36,981 bases of DNA, taken from positions 1 through 36,981 of the forward strand of contig JAGQTU010000037.1 in the NCBI GenBank assembly GCA_020438865.1, read 5' to 3'. The notes beneath the pieces are model-generated. The model was given only the letters and a program-made list of their open reading frames with translations, was not told the DNA's origin and made no database searches. The DNA is from Mycobacterium sp. GTDB taxonomy: Bacteria > Actinomycetota > Actinomycetes > Mycobacteriales > Mycobacteriaceae. Below, in pieces: positions 7,321-16,155 of this stretch. The translations under genes were made by a program, and so were the position numbers. Within the stretch, counting starts at the first letter, position 1; the number at the start of each line of letters is the position of its first letter.

Positions 7321-8178
7321 CTACTTTCCGCCGTAGACGGGGAAGGCGCTGGACTGTCCGTAGTCGCGTTCGTCCAAGTTCCGCAAGGCTTGCATGTCGG
7401 CGTCAGTGATCGTGAAGTCGATCTCGGCGTTGGTCCGCATGTGATCGGGATTGGCGGACTTCGGCAGCGACACAGCGCCGAGCTGGATCGTGTAACGGAT
7501 GCACAGCTGCGGCACGCTGACGCCGTACCTCTCGGCGATGGCCGCCACATCCTTGTTGTTCAGGATTTCCCCGTGCGCGATGGGTGAGTATGCCTCGATC
7601 AGGATGTTCTTCTCCTCGCAGTAGGCGATCAGCTCGGCGGGGGTGTTGCCGGCGTGGACGAGGATCTGATTCACCTGCGGGATCACGGTGCCGTGCTCGA
7701 TTATGTTGCCCAGGTCGGATTGCAGGAAGTTCGATACCCCGATCGAGCGGAGCTTGCCCGCCTGGTACGCCTCTTCCAACGCCCGCCACGCCTGGCGGTT
7801 GCCGTCTGAGTAGTCGCCGCCGCGGAAGTCGGCCCATGGCTGCGGGCTGTGGATGAGCATCAGGTCGATGTGATTCAACCCCAGCGACGTCAGCGATCCG
7901 TCGATCGCGTCCGCGGCGGTGTCGTAGTCCTTGATCTCCGCGGCGAGCTTTGTGGATACGAACAACTCACTGCGGGCCACGCCGGCGGTGCGGATACCCT
8001 CGCCGACGCCGCGCTCGTTGCCGTAGGCCTGGGCGGTGTCGATGTTGCGGTAACCGATCTGCACGGCCGCGCGCACGGCGTCCGCCGCCTTGTCGTCGTC
8101 GATGAACCATGTGCCCAGCCCCAGCTTGGGGACCTCGACACCGTTGGACAGGTTGTACGTCTCGGTCAGGACGCTCAT
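7321..8178 (-). CDS. Aldo/keto reductase
   Basis: NADPH-dependent reduction of aldehydes or ketones, cytosolic. 285 residues, normal for a TIM-barrel AKR. The catalytic tetrad is visible: Asp and Tyr in IDTAQAYGNE, Lys in FVSTKLA, and His in LMLIHSPQPW. The cofactor side has GVSNF and, near the C-terminus, SLPKSANPDHMRTN, the usual 2'-phosphate-binding loop. I chose the ATG at 8178 because it overlaps the upstream cupin stop in an ATGA arrangement and begins MSVLTETYNLSNG, the first barrel strand; a longer frame from 8238 would add 20 unrelated residues inside the cupin gene. It is the third gene of a three-gene operon with an AhpD-like protein and a cupin. The physiological substrate is unknown. 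Confidence 0.93.
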   Translation of the reverse strand: MSVLTETYNLSNGVEVPKLGLGTWFIDDDKAADAVRAAVQIGYRNIDTAQAYGNERGVGEGIRTAGVARSELFVSTKLAAEIKDYDTAADAIDGSLTSLGLNHIDLMLIHSPQPWADFRGGDYSDGNRQAWRALEEAYQAGKLRSIGVSNFLQSDLGNIIEHGTVIPQVNQILVHAGNTPAELIAYCEEKNILIEAYSPIAHGEILNNKDVAAIAERYGVSVPQLCIRYTIQLGAVSLPKSANPDHMRTNAEIDFTITDADMQALRNLDERDYGQSSAFPVYGGK

Positions 8179-8609
8179 GCGTTCTCTCCGTTCTTGGGCA
8201 GCCGGCCGTACACCTGGTCGGTGACGGGCTCGAGCCATTCGTTGCTGAGGTTCTCGCCCGGGGTGATGAAGGCGACGTGCGAGAACCAGGAGTCGGCCTT
8301 CGCGCCGTGCCAGTGTTTCGTGCCGGCTGGGACGCGGATCACGGTGCCTGGCAGCATGCTGACGGGATCCTCACCCTCGGCCTGGTACCAGCCGCTGCCC
8401 GCGGTGCACATCAAGATCTGGTCGCCGCCCCCTTTGGTGCCGTGGTGGATGTGCCAGTGGTTCCGGCAGCACGGCTCGAAGGTCACGTTGCTGACCGGGA
8501 CGGTTCCCGAGGTCAGCGGAGCGAGATAGCTCCGCCCGGTGAAATACTCGGCGTAGGCGTCGTTCGGCTCCCCGAGGGGAAAGATCTGGTCGAAGTTAAT
8601 CTCTGCCAT
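8175..8609 (-). CDS. Small cupin, hydroxynitrile-lyase-like family
   Basis: 144 residues forming a single cupin barrel. The metal-binding first motif is VTFEPCCRNHWHIHH, and the second is PAGTKHWHGA, giving the His ligands expected for Mn/Fe. The overall pattern (YFTGRSYLAPL, then VTFEP, TAGSGWYQAEG, PGTVIRVPAGTKHWHGA, and a final VTDQVYGR) closely follows the bacterial cupin family that includes the Mn-dependent hydroxynitrile lyases. Most members have no demonstrated substrate and occur next to, or fused to, AhpD/CMD-like domains, as here. The upstream gene ends 9 bp before its start, and the downstream reductase start overlaps its stop by 4 bp, implying translational coupling. The HNL activity itself is not implied. 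Confidence 0.88.
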   Translation of the reverse strand: MAEINFDQIFPLGEPNDAYAEYFTGRSYLAPLTSGTVPVSNVTFEPCCRNHWHIHHGTKGGGDQILMCTAGSGWYQAEGEDPVSMLPGTVIRVPAGTKHWHGAKADSWFSHVAFITPGENLSNEWLEPVTDQVYGRLPKNGENA

Positions 8610-8618
8610 GGGTGTTCC

Positions 8619-8954
8619 CTACTTCTCCTTCTCGATGATGTTCTTGAGCACTGTGGTCGCGCCCATGCCGTTGGGCCAGCCGGAATAGAAGGCGAGATGC
8701 AAGAGGGCCTCTTTGAGCTCCTCGTCGGTGACACCGTTTTGGCGCGCATAGGCGAGGTGGAACTCGAGTTGGTCCATCTTGCCCAGCGCGGTGAGCGCGG
8801 AGATCGTCACGAGGCTGCGGTCGCGCCTGGACAGATCCTCGCGCTCCCACACCTCGTCGAAGAGGACCTTGTCGGTGTAGTGCACCATGCCGGACGCGAA
8901 GTCGCCGAAGGCACGCTGCCCGCCGGTCCAGCCGGAGTTCTGTTCGTCGGTCAA
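8619..8954 (-). CDS. Carboxymuconolactone decarboxylase / AhpD-like protein
   Basis: 111 residues, all-helical, of the CMD family. The conserved core RRDRSLVTISALTALGKMDQLEFHLAYARQNGVTDEEL is visible as successive segments, including the His-containing EFHLAYARQNG turn. There is no CxxC pair, so it is not a peroxidase-type AhpD; it is closer to the gamma-CMD branch. The start is TTG at 8954, with a purine-rich AAAGAGAG about 10 bases upstream; no ATG lies before the first helix. It is the first gene of the operon with the cupin and the aldo/keto reductase, and its promoter must lie in the 182-bp divergent region facing the SDR gene. Function within the trio is unknown. Confidence 0.88.
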   Translation of the reverse strand: MTDEQNSGWTGGQRAFGDFASGMVHYTDKVLFDEVWEREDLSRRDRSLVTISALTALGKMDQLEFHLAYARQNGVTDEELKEALLHLAFYSGWPNGMGATTVLKNIIEKEK

Positions 8955-9136
8955 CGTTGCTTACTCTCTTTGGGGTTGTGCTGGTCAATTCTGCGGACTG
9001 ACACGTATGGTTCCCGCAGTCATCAGCTGCTAAGCCTGTCGCTATCACGGTGCGGCAGCGCGCCCCGGCGGTTGCGGCCGTCCGCCCCGACATCTGCTGA
9101 TCCCAAACCCCCGGGCTATCGCGATGCGGTAGACAT
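8955..9136. promoter_or_regulatory. Divergent intergenic region between the CMD-cupin-AKR operon and the SDR gene
   Basis: 182 bp without a coding signal separate two divergent start codons, so it should hold both promoters and any shared operator. I see no confident -35/-10 pair and no strong palindrome; a partial inverted match TGCGGACTGA/GCAGTCA lies at about 8992-9033. Confidence 0.4.
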
Positions 9137-9934
9137 GTGCCCGTGAAGATCGACGGATCGGTGGCGGTGGTCACCGGCGCCGGCTCCGGCATCGGCCGGT
9201 CGATCGCGGTGGCGCTATCGGCGGCCGGGGCCTCGGTGGTGGTCGGCGATGTCGATGCCGGTTCGGCCGCCGAGACCGCCGCGTTGGCGGGGGGCGTCGC
9301 GGTGACCGCCGACGCCGCGAGCGCGGACGGCATCACGACCATGCTCGACACCGCACGACGCTCCTTCGCTCCGGTGGACATCTATGTCGCCAACGCCGGT
9401 GTCACCGGACAGGCCGGCCTCGGTGATGACGAAGCCGCCTGGGACCGGATCATCGATATCAACCTACGCGCCCACATCCGGGCGGCCAAAGCCGTTGTGC
9501 CGGAATGGCTTGAGCGCGGTCACGGACATTTCGTCGCGGTGGCCTCGGCGGCCGGTCTGCTGACTCAACTCGGCGCGGCGCCCTACAGCGTCACCAAGCA
9601 CGCGGCGGTCGGCTTCGCCGAGTGGTTGGCAATACGCTACGGCGACAACGGCATCGGTGTGAGCTGCGTGTGCCCGATGGGCGTGGACACCCCGTTGTTG
9701 CGCGGTATGTCCGGCTCGGCGGATGCCGAGATCCGGGTCGCCGGCGCGGCCGTCACCAGTGCCGGCGCGGTGATCAGTCCGGACGCCGTGGCCGCCCTGG
9801 TGGTCGAAGCCATCGCCGATGGGAAGTTCCTGGTACTCCCGCATCCCGAGGTGCTGGCCATGTATCGACAGAAGGGCGCCGACTATGACCGGTGGATCGC
9901 CGGAATGCGCCGCTACCAAGCCACTTTGGGATAG
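9137..9934 (+). CDS. Short-chain dehydrogenase/reductase (SDR)
   Basis: 265 residues, classical SDR. The cofactor motif VVTGAGSGIGRS is at the N-terminus. Next come an acidic VVGDVDAGS after the second strand, suggesting NAD(H) preference, and NAG (residues about 85-88). The catalytic Ser is in AVASAAGLL, and the YSVTK block carries the Tyr and Lys. After the catalytic helix there is the usual CPMGVDTPLL. It lacks the extended N-terminal insert I associate with mycofactocin-coupled SDRs, so proximity to the mft locus should not be over-read. The start is GTG at 9137, with another GTG at 9143; no clear Shine-Dalgarno sequence. The next gene starts 23 bp after its stop, so they are probably co-transcribed. 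Substrate unknown. Confidence 0.9.
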   Translation: MPVKIDGSVAVVTGAGSGIGRSIAVALSAAGASVVVGDVDAGSAAETAALAGGVAVTADAASADGITTMLDTARRSFAPVDIYVANAGVTGQAGLGDDEAAWDRIIDINLRAHIRAAKAVVPEWLERGHGHFVAVASAAGLLTQLGAAPYSVTKHAAVGFAEWLAIRYGDNGIGVSCVCPMGVDTPLLRGMSGSADAEIRVAGAAVTSAGAVISPDAVAALVVEAIADGKFLVLPHPEVLAMYRQKGADYDRWIAGMRRYQATLG

Positions 9935-9957
9935 CCGGTCGGATTGGGGATGACGCG

Positions 9958-10455
9958 ATGACCATGGATTCCGGTCGGCCTGTTCGTCGGCCGCTCGACT
10001 ACCTTCTGCTCCCGGCGTTCATCCTGGGGATCATCAACGCGCTTGCGCTGAGTCTGCCGGAGGCGATCGGGGTGGCGCGAACCCCGGACAGCCCGTGGCC
10101 GGTACTGCGGGCACTGCACACGTGGGCCGTCGAGCAGGAACCCCAGCACCTCGTGATGCCGCCCACCCTGCAGGCTTCGCTGCTCTACGACGCCTTCGTC
10201 CAATTACCACTGCTCGTCGTGCTCACCATTGGACTCTGGAGGCTCAAGTCGTGGCCGTGGCTGCGCACCTTGGCGCTGGTGTACTCCGTCAGCGCCGTGA
10301 TGAACATGTACTTCTATTTCATGCAGACGTTCCTCGGCCCGGACAGTCCCCCACACCTGGTCGTGTATCTGCCGATGAACCTGCCGTGGGTCATCGTGCC
10401 GCTGTTGGTGGCCTATCGGTTCCGGCCGTACTGGGCCGCCACGACCGATCGGTGA
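9958..10455 (+). CDS. Four-helix membrane protein, EXPERA-like
   Basis: 165 residues with four hydrophobic segments: YLLLPAFILGIINALALSLP, then YDAFVQLPLLVVLTIGLW, ALVYSVSAVMNMYFYFMQ and LPWVIVPLLVAYRF. The order, the YDAFVQLP element at the second helix and the ending PWVIVPLLVAYRFRPYW resemble EXPERA-domain proteins (emopamil-binding/TMEM97 type), which act on or bind sterols and similar lipids. That assignment is tentative. ATG at 9958 (MTMDSG) is chosen because GGGGAT lies just upstream and the previous gene stops at 9934; a longer frame from 9892 would overlap the SDR. It runs convergent with the aldehyde dehydrogenase, with only 15 bp between stops. Confidence 0.7.
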   Translation: MTMDSGRPVRRPLDYLLLPAFILGIINALALSLPEAIGVARTPDSPWPVLRALHTWAVEQEPQHLVMPPTLQASLLYDAFVQLPLLVVLTIGLWRLKSWPWLRTLALVYSVSAVMNMYFYFMQTFLGPDSPPHLVVYLPMNLPWVIVPLLVAYRFRPYWAATTDR

Positions 10456-10470
10456 GCGCGCAGCGGAGGG

Positions 10471-11994
<1,524 letters not shown>

Positions 11995-12107
11995 CGGTGA
12001 CTCCTCGTGACGATGCGGACGGTGGCGCTAGTCACAGAGAGTAGGCGGGAGCGCGGCGGCACGGCAGTGGGCACGCAAAATCGCCAGGTTCGGGGGACGA
12101 CGTCAGA

Positions 12108-13286
12108 TCAGTGCGTGCCGAGCCCGCGGCTGAAGTCCGGCGGCACCAGCACGTCGTCCGGGCCGAGGTCGTGGACCGACGACTTGCCGAGTCCGCGCAG
12201 GGCGGAGTCGATTCCGCCGTTGAGGATGTCGAGCACGTTCTCCACACCGGCCTGGCCGTTTGCCGCCAGCCCCCACAGGTAGGCCCGGCCGATCATGACC
12301 GCGCGGGCGCCCAGCGCCAGCGCCTTGACCACGTCACTGCCGCGGCGCACGCCGCCGTCGAGCAGCACCTCGACCTGATCGCCGACGGCCTCGGCGATCG
12401 CCGGCAGTGCCCGGATGGTCGCCGGGGTGCCATCGAGGTTGTTGCCGCCGTGGTTGGAGACGGAGATGGCCGAAACACCGGCATCCACAGCACGTTTGGC
12501 GTCGTCGATCCGCATGACGCCCTTGAGCATGAACGGGCCGCCCCAGAACTCGCGCAACCAGGCGATGTCCTCCCAGGTCGGGGGCGGGGTACCCATCCAC
12601 TCGCCGTAGGCCTGGAAGAACGGCGGTCCGCCCTGCCCGCGGGGGCCCTGATTGGGGGCGGTGAGCGTGGGTGGCCTGAGGGTCTTGGCCCACTCGAGGA
12701 ACCACCGGGGCCGGGTCAGCGCCTCCGGCGACATCTTGACCATGGTGCGCAGGTCCATCTTCTCGGGGATCTTCGGGCTGCCCCAGTCCCGCCCGTGCGA
12801 GAAACTCCAGTCCGTGGTGACGATCATCCCGACCGCCCCCGCGGCCCGCGCGCGTTCGGCGCGCTCGGCGATGGCGTCGCGACCGCCGAGCCAATAGATC
12901 TGGAAGAAGGTCTTCGGGTTGGCGGCCACGACCTCCTCGATCGGCTTGCTGGCGAACGAGGACAGGCCCATCGCGGTTCCCCGTGCCGCGGCTGCGCGCG
13001 CCACGGCCACCTCGCCGTCGGGGTGGACGGCCTGCACACCGGTCGGCGAGATCAGCACCGGCATCGAAACATCCTGGCCCATAACGGTTGTGGCGAGATC
13101 GCGCTTCTCGGTGGCGCCGATGACGTGCGGGGCGAAACCCAACTCCCCGAAGGCTTCCACGTTGTCCGAGTAGGTCAGGCCCTTCTCGCTGCCGGCCAAC
13201 AGGGCGGAGTACGCCGACTTGGGCAGGCGCTTCTTGGCGCGTTCCTGGGCGATGGAGACGGTTTCGAACCAGGTGTCACGTGCCAT
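12108..13286 (-). CDS. mftD: Pre-mycofactocin synthase MftD
   Basis: FMN enzyme of the lactate-dehydrogenase/glycolate-oxidase family that oxidatively deaminates the Val-Tyr-derived AHDP ring during mycofactocin assembly. 392 residues. FMN-site and catalytic segments are visible: ISPTGVQAVHPDGEVAVARA, GLSSFASKPIEEV, FQIYW, and near the C-terminus SVSNHGGNNLDGTPATIRALP followed by LLDGGVRRGSDVVKALALGARAVMIGR. The SNHGG His is the family's active-site base. It matches Rv0694 (MftD, formerly LldD1) closely and lacks features of true L-lactate dehydrogenases. It starts at ATG 13286, three bases after the mftC stop, so it is tightly coupled. The next gene downstream is an aldehyde dehydrogenase, not mftE. 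Confidence 0.95.
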   Translation of the reverse strand: MARDTWFETVSIAQERAKKRLPKSAYSALLAGSEKGLTYSDNVEAFGELGFAPHVIGATEKRDLATTVMGQDVSMPVLISPTGVQAVHPDGEVAVARAAAARGTAMGLSSFASKPIEEVVAANPKTFFQIYWLGGRDAIAERAERARAAGAVGMIVTTDWSFSHGRDWGSPKIPEKMDLRTMVKMSPEALTRPRWFLEWAKTLRPPTLTAPNQGPRGQGGPPFFQAYGEWMGTPPPTWEDIAWLREFWGGPFMLKGVMRIDDAKRAVDAGVSAISVSNHGGNNLDGTPATIRALPAIAEAVGDQVEVLLDGGVRRGSDVVKALALGARAVMIGRAYLWGLAANGQAGVENVLDILNGGIDSALRGLGKSSVHDLGPDDVLVPPDFSRGLGTH

Positions 13287-13288
13287 GG

Positions 13289-14458
13289 CTAGATCGGACT
13301 TTCGTTGCAGGGCTTGGCCGGCGGCCGCGTGGACAGGGTGAGCATGATCGGCTTGCCGCGGGAGTGGTCCGCACTCGAGCGGGGCTTGTCACGGTCATCG
13401 GCAAGCGCGGGCGCGCCGTAGCCTTCGACGCATTCGGGGTCGGGACCGTCGAGCGGCAGGCCGGTGAAGAACTTGGCCGCCATGCAGCCGCCGCGGCAGG
13501 CGTCGTAGTGCCCGCAACTACCGCAGGCACCGGCGGATTGCGGCTCGCGCAACTCGCGGAACAGGGGCGCGTCCTTCCAGACGGTCTGAAAGCCACCGCC
13601 GGACACCACGTTTCCGGCCAGGAACCGGTCGTGGATGGCGAACGGGCAGGCGTAGACGTCGCCGACGGGATCGATCAGGCACACCACCCGCCCTGCGCCG
13701 CACATGTTCAGCCCGGCCAAGGCGCCGGGTGCGCCCAGACCGGACAGGTGGAAGAAGGAGTCGCCGGTGAGTACCCGGTCCCCCTTGCCCACCAGCCAGT
13801 TGTACAGCTGTACTTGCTGTTCGGCGGTGGGATGCAACTCATCCCACACGTCAGCCCCGCGGCCGGAAGGGCGCAGCCGGGTGATGCGCAGCGTGGCACC
13901 GTACCGGTCGGCCAGCGCCTTGAAGTCGTCGAGTTGGTCGACGTTGTGGCGGGTGACCACGACCGAGATCTTGGCGTCTTCGAATCCGGCCGCGGCGAGG
14001 TTCTCCAGCGCGCGGACCGCCATCGCGAAGGAGCCGACACCCCGTACGGCATCGTTGACCTCCGCGGTGGCGCCGTCCAGCGAGATCTGGACGTCGACAT
14101 AGTCACTGGCCGCCAGCCGCGCCGCCACCTCCGGAGTGATGCGAACGCCGTTGGTGGAGAACTTGACCCCGACGTGGTGCGCGGTGGCGTAATCCACCAA
14201 CTCCCAGAAGTCGGGGCGCACCGTGGGTTCGCCGCCGCCGATGTTGACGTAGAACACCTGCATGCGTTCCAGCTCGTCGATGATCGCCTTGCACTGAGCC
14301 GTGGACAGCTCACGTGGGTCGCGCTTGCCCGACGAGGACAGGCAGTGCACACAGGCCAGGTTGCAGGCGTAGGTCAGTTCCCAGGTCAGGCAGATCGGCG
14401 CGTCGAGGCCGCGTTCGAACTGCTCGATCAGCCGGGGCACCGGCGCGGTGGCGGTCAA
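13289..14458 (-). CDS. mftC: Mycofactocin radical SAM maturase MftC
   Basis: Radical SAM/SPASM enzyme that decarboxylates the C-terminal Tyr of MftA and then cyclises it with the preceding Val. 389 residues. The SAM-cluster motif is CNLACVHC (CxxxCxxC) near residue 31. IGGGEPTVRPDF follows, and the SPASM cysteines lie in CGAGRVVCLIDPVGDVYACPF and CGSCGHYDACRGGC. The final ~35 residues after ECVEGYG are an unstructured Lys/Arg/Pro-rich tail. The start is TTG at 14456-14458, overlapping the mftB stop in a TTGA arrangement with AGGAGA upstream; the N-terminus MTATAPVPRLIEQFERG fits the family. Substrate delivery is by MftB, the adjacent gene. Confidence 0.96.
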   Translation of the reverse strand: MTATAPVPRLIEQFERGLDAPICLTWELTYACNLACVHCLSSSGKRDPRELSTAQCKAIIDELERMQVFYVNIGGGEPTVRPDFWELVDYATAHHVGVKFSTNGVRITPEVAARLAASDYVDVQISLDGATAEVNDAVRGVGSFAMAVRALENLAAAGFEDAKISVVVTRHNVDQLDDFKALADRYGATLRITRLRPSGRGADVWDELHPTAEQQVQLYNWLVGKGDRVLTGDSFFHLSGLGAPGALAGLNMCGAGRVVCLIDPVGDVYACPFAIHDRFLAGNVVSGGGFQTVWKDAPLFRELREPQSAGACGSCGHYDACRGGCMAAKFFTGLPLDGPDPECVEGYGAPALADDRDKPRSSADHSRGKPIMLTLSTRPPAKPCNESPI

Positions 14459-14754
14459 GGCATCTCCTGGTCAGAACGCCGGGGCACCAACATGTTCGAC
14501 TCCACCAGCACGCCCAGGGCGTGCAGGTAGGGACCCTCGGCATCGTTCTCCACCCCAGCAGCGGCCAACGCCGAGCCGACGTCGGGGTGCTCGTCGAGCG
14601 ACTCCACGACGGTCAGGATGGTGCGGTTCTTCAGGAAGGACAGCTTTCGCGTCCCGAAGTGGTACAGCAGCGCACCGAACGGTTCGGGCCGAACCGCCAC
14701 CTGTGGGTGCAGTTGCCAGCACCCGGACGGATCCACTGTCAGTAGACCCCGCAC
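14455..14754 (-). CDS. mftB: Mycofactocin precursor-binding chaperone MftB
   Basis: RiPP recognition element protein that binds the MftA leader and presents it to MftC. 99 residues from the GTG at 14754. The family core WQLHPQVAVRPEPFGALLYHFGTRKLSFLK is present (read as WQLHPQVAVRPEPFGA then LLYHFGTRKLSFLKN). From this GTG the gene overlaps the end of mftA by 16 bp. A second in-frame GTG at 14736, just after the mftA stop, would give 93 residues and has GCGGGG about 10 bases upstream; I cannot decide between them. Its stop overlaps the TTG start of mftC by four bases. Confidence 0.93.
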   Translation of the reverse strand: MRGLLTVDPSGCWQLHPQVAVRPEPFGALLYHFGTRKLSFLKNRTILTVVESLDEHPDVGSALAAAGVENDAEGPYLHALGVLVESNMLVPRRSDQEMP

Positions 14755-14840
14755 ATGCCGTCGATGGACACCTCTTCGACCAGTGACTCGGTGACCAACT
14801 CGGCGGCAGACTCGGCCTGGGTGCTCTGGCTGGGCTCCAT
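14739..14840 (-). CDS. mftA: Mycofactocin precursor peptide MftA
   Basis: 33-residue ribosomal precursor of the redox cofactor mycofactocin. It starts [16 protein letters not shown] and ends [10 protein letters not shown]. The C-terminal Val-Tyr is the part converted by MftC to the cyclised AHDP core, and the IDGMCGVY ending is the family's signature. ATG at 14838-14840 is preceded by GAAGGGAG at about -8, a strong ribosome-binding site. It is the first gene of mftABCD, and mftB begins inside or just after its last codons. It is too short for routine gene callers. Confidence 0.95.
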   Translation of the reverse strand: MEPSQSTQAESAAELVTESLVEEVSIDGMCGVY

Positions 14841-14878
14841 GCGGATGCTCCCTTCAATTTCGCGTTCGCCGGCGATGT

Positions 14879-14913
14879 GACACCGGAGCCGCCAGAATAT
14901 GGCATACGGTGTC
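14879..14913. promoter_or_regulatory. mftA-mftR divergent promoter with candidate MftR operator
   Basis: A perfect 7-bp inverted repeat, GACACCG (14879-14885) and CGGTGTC (14907-14913), brackets a minus-strand -10 hexamer TATTCT (14894-14899, TANNNT) suited to mftA. On the plus strand TACGGT (14905-14910) can serve as the -10 of mftR, with transcription starting near 14917. A TetR-type repressor dimer on the repeat would block both. The spacing of the arms (28 bp centre to centre) is wide for one TetR dimer, so two dimers or a different site are possible. Confidence 0.45.
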
Positions 14914-14926
14914 GAAAAGGGAAGGG

Positions 14927-15544
14927 ATGGGTTTCTTGGCGACTGGATCGGTGATCGCCGGCGCCGGCAGCTCGGCTCGGGTGGGCCGTCGGCGGTCGAC
15001 GACCTGCGACAAGATCGCCGATGTCGCGCTGGACCTGTTCGCGGCGAACGGGTTCGGCCAGGTTAGCGTCGACGATGTCGCGCTGGCGTGCGGAATCGCC
15101 CGGCGCACCCTGTTTCGGTACTACCCATCGAAGAACGCAATCCCGTGGGGCGATTTCGACGCCCACCTGAGCCACTTCGCGGCGGTACTGGACCGCACCG
15201 ATCCGTCGGTCTCGCTGCGCGACGCCCTGCGCACCGCACTGCTGGACTTCAACTCCGGTGACGATTTCCAGACCGACCGGCACCGTGCGCGGATGCGACT
15301 GATCCTGGGGACCGCCGAGCTTCAGGCCTACTCGATGACGATGTACGCGGGCTGGCGCGCGGTGGTCGCCGAGTTCATCGCCCGCCGAACCAGCGCGCAA
15401 CCGACCGACCTGGTGCCGCAGACGATCGCCTGGAGCATGCTCGGCGCCGCCCTGTCGGCGTACGAGTATTGGCTCGCCCATGACCTGCCACTGCCGGCGG
15501 CGATGGGCGAGGCGTTCGAAGCGATCGCCGACGGCCTGCGCTGA
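14927..15544 (+). CDS. mftR: Mycofactocin system TetR-family regulator MftR
   Basis: 205 residues from the ATG at 14927. The N-terminal HTH begins after [21 protein letters not shown], with recognition helix region [25 protein letters not shown]. The family-typical block [12 protein letters not shown] follows, then the ligand-binding domain with [22 protein letters not shown]. In M. smegmatis MftR represses the mft genes and is relieved by long-chain acyl-CoAs. An upstream GTG at 14909 is in frame, but it falls inside the probable -10 hexamer, so I prefer 14927, which has AGGGAAGGG directly before it. It diverges from mftA and meets the next gene tail to tail, stops one base apart. Confidence 0.92.
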   Translation: MGFLATGSVIAGAGSSARVGRRRSTTCDKIADVALDLFAANGFGQVSVDDVALACGIARRTLFRYYPSKNAIPWGDFDAHLSHFAAVLDRTDPSVSLRDALRTALLDFNSGDDFQTDRHRARMRLILGTAELQAYSMTMYAGWRAVVAEFIARRTSAQPTDLVPQTIAWSMLGAALSAYEYWLAHDLPLPAAMGEAFEAIADGLR

Positions 15545-15545
15545 G

Positions 15546-15920
15546 CTATCGCATCTGGCGCAGGAGATCGGCCAGCTGGAACATCGCCGACAACAGCATG
15601 CCCTCCACCTGTAGCTGCTCGCCCGGTGCGAGATTGCGGGTCTCGGCTTCGATCAGGGGCGCCGTCTGCTGAAGTGTCTTCAGCCGCTGATTCCGCTCGT
15701 CGGGACTGAGCGTCTGCCAGTTGTCGTGCAGCTCGGCGATCTGGCCCTGAAAGTTCTGCACCGCCACCACCGGATCGGGGTCGACGACGGGGCCGGGTGG
15801 CGGCTGCAGCGGATGGGTGTGGGCCGGCGGCGGCGCCGCCGTCACATGCGCGTGCGCGGCGGTCGCAGTCAGCACTGCGCCGACCGCCAGGCCGGCAAGG
15901 ACCAGGACGGCGATTCTCAT
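15546..15920 (-). CDS. Small secreted protein of unknown function
   Basis: 124 residues. A Sec signal peptide is clear: MRIAVLVLAGLAVGAVL, then an Ala-rich end with probable cleavage after AHA near residue 24. A His/Pro-rich linker (AAPPPAHTHPLQPPPGP) follows, then an acidic helical domain from about residue 48 (VAVQNFQGQIAELHDNWQTL, ending LLSAMFQLADLLRQMR). No Cys residues and no lipobox. I do not recognise a characterised family. The ATG at 15920 has AAGGAG five bases upstream, a strong start. It converges with mftR and nothing else is on its operon side before the NRPS. Confidence 0.8.
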   Translation of the reverse strand: MRIAVLVLAGLAVGAVLTATAAHAHVTAAPPPAHTHPLQPPPGPVVDPDPVVAVQNFQGQIAELHDNWQTLSPDERNQRLKTLQQTAPLIEAETRNLAPGEQLQVEGMLLSAMFQLADLLRQMR

Positions 15921-16017
15921 GGCACTCCTTCGGTGTGGTGCTCACGGTCAGTGCACACCCTCGTCGGCGCTACCGATCCCAATATCCGGGTCTGGTTCTG
16001 GACACCCGGACATCTTG

Positions 16018-16128
16018 ATGTCGTGCTTCAGCTTCCGCGGCCTCGACGATCTGATTGTCAGGCTGTTGTTCTGGCCGCTGATCCCGACCGCCATCCTCGT
16101 CGCAACGCTGGTGACGTTCCTGGGCTGA
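16018..16128 (+). CDS. Possible 36-residue single-helix membrane peptide
   Basis: A short frame with one hydrophobic helix: MSCFSFRGLDDLIVRLLFW followed by PLIPTAILVATLVTFLG and a stop. Codon third positions are mostly G or C, as in nearby genes. It has no good Shine-Dalgarno sequence. It sits in an otherwise empty gap between a secreted-protein gene and the convergent NRPS 3' end. Could be a real small protein or chance; conservation would decide. Confidence 0.35.
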   Translation: MSCFSFRGLDDLIVRLLFWPLIPTAILVATLVTFLG

Positions 16129-16155
16129 GCCGATTGCGAGGCAACCGATCTCGCG

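Noticed and set aside
9137-9934. SDR as a mycofactocin-coupled dehydrogenase
   Set aside because: It has the ordinary TGAGSGIG classical-SDR layout without the insert typical of that group, and lies on the other side of the ALDH in another operon.
12108-13286. L-lactate dehydrogenase (LldD) annotation
   Set aside because: Same enzyme superfamily, but sequence and context in mftABCD identify MftD.
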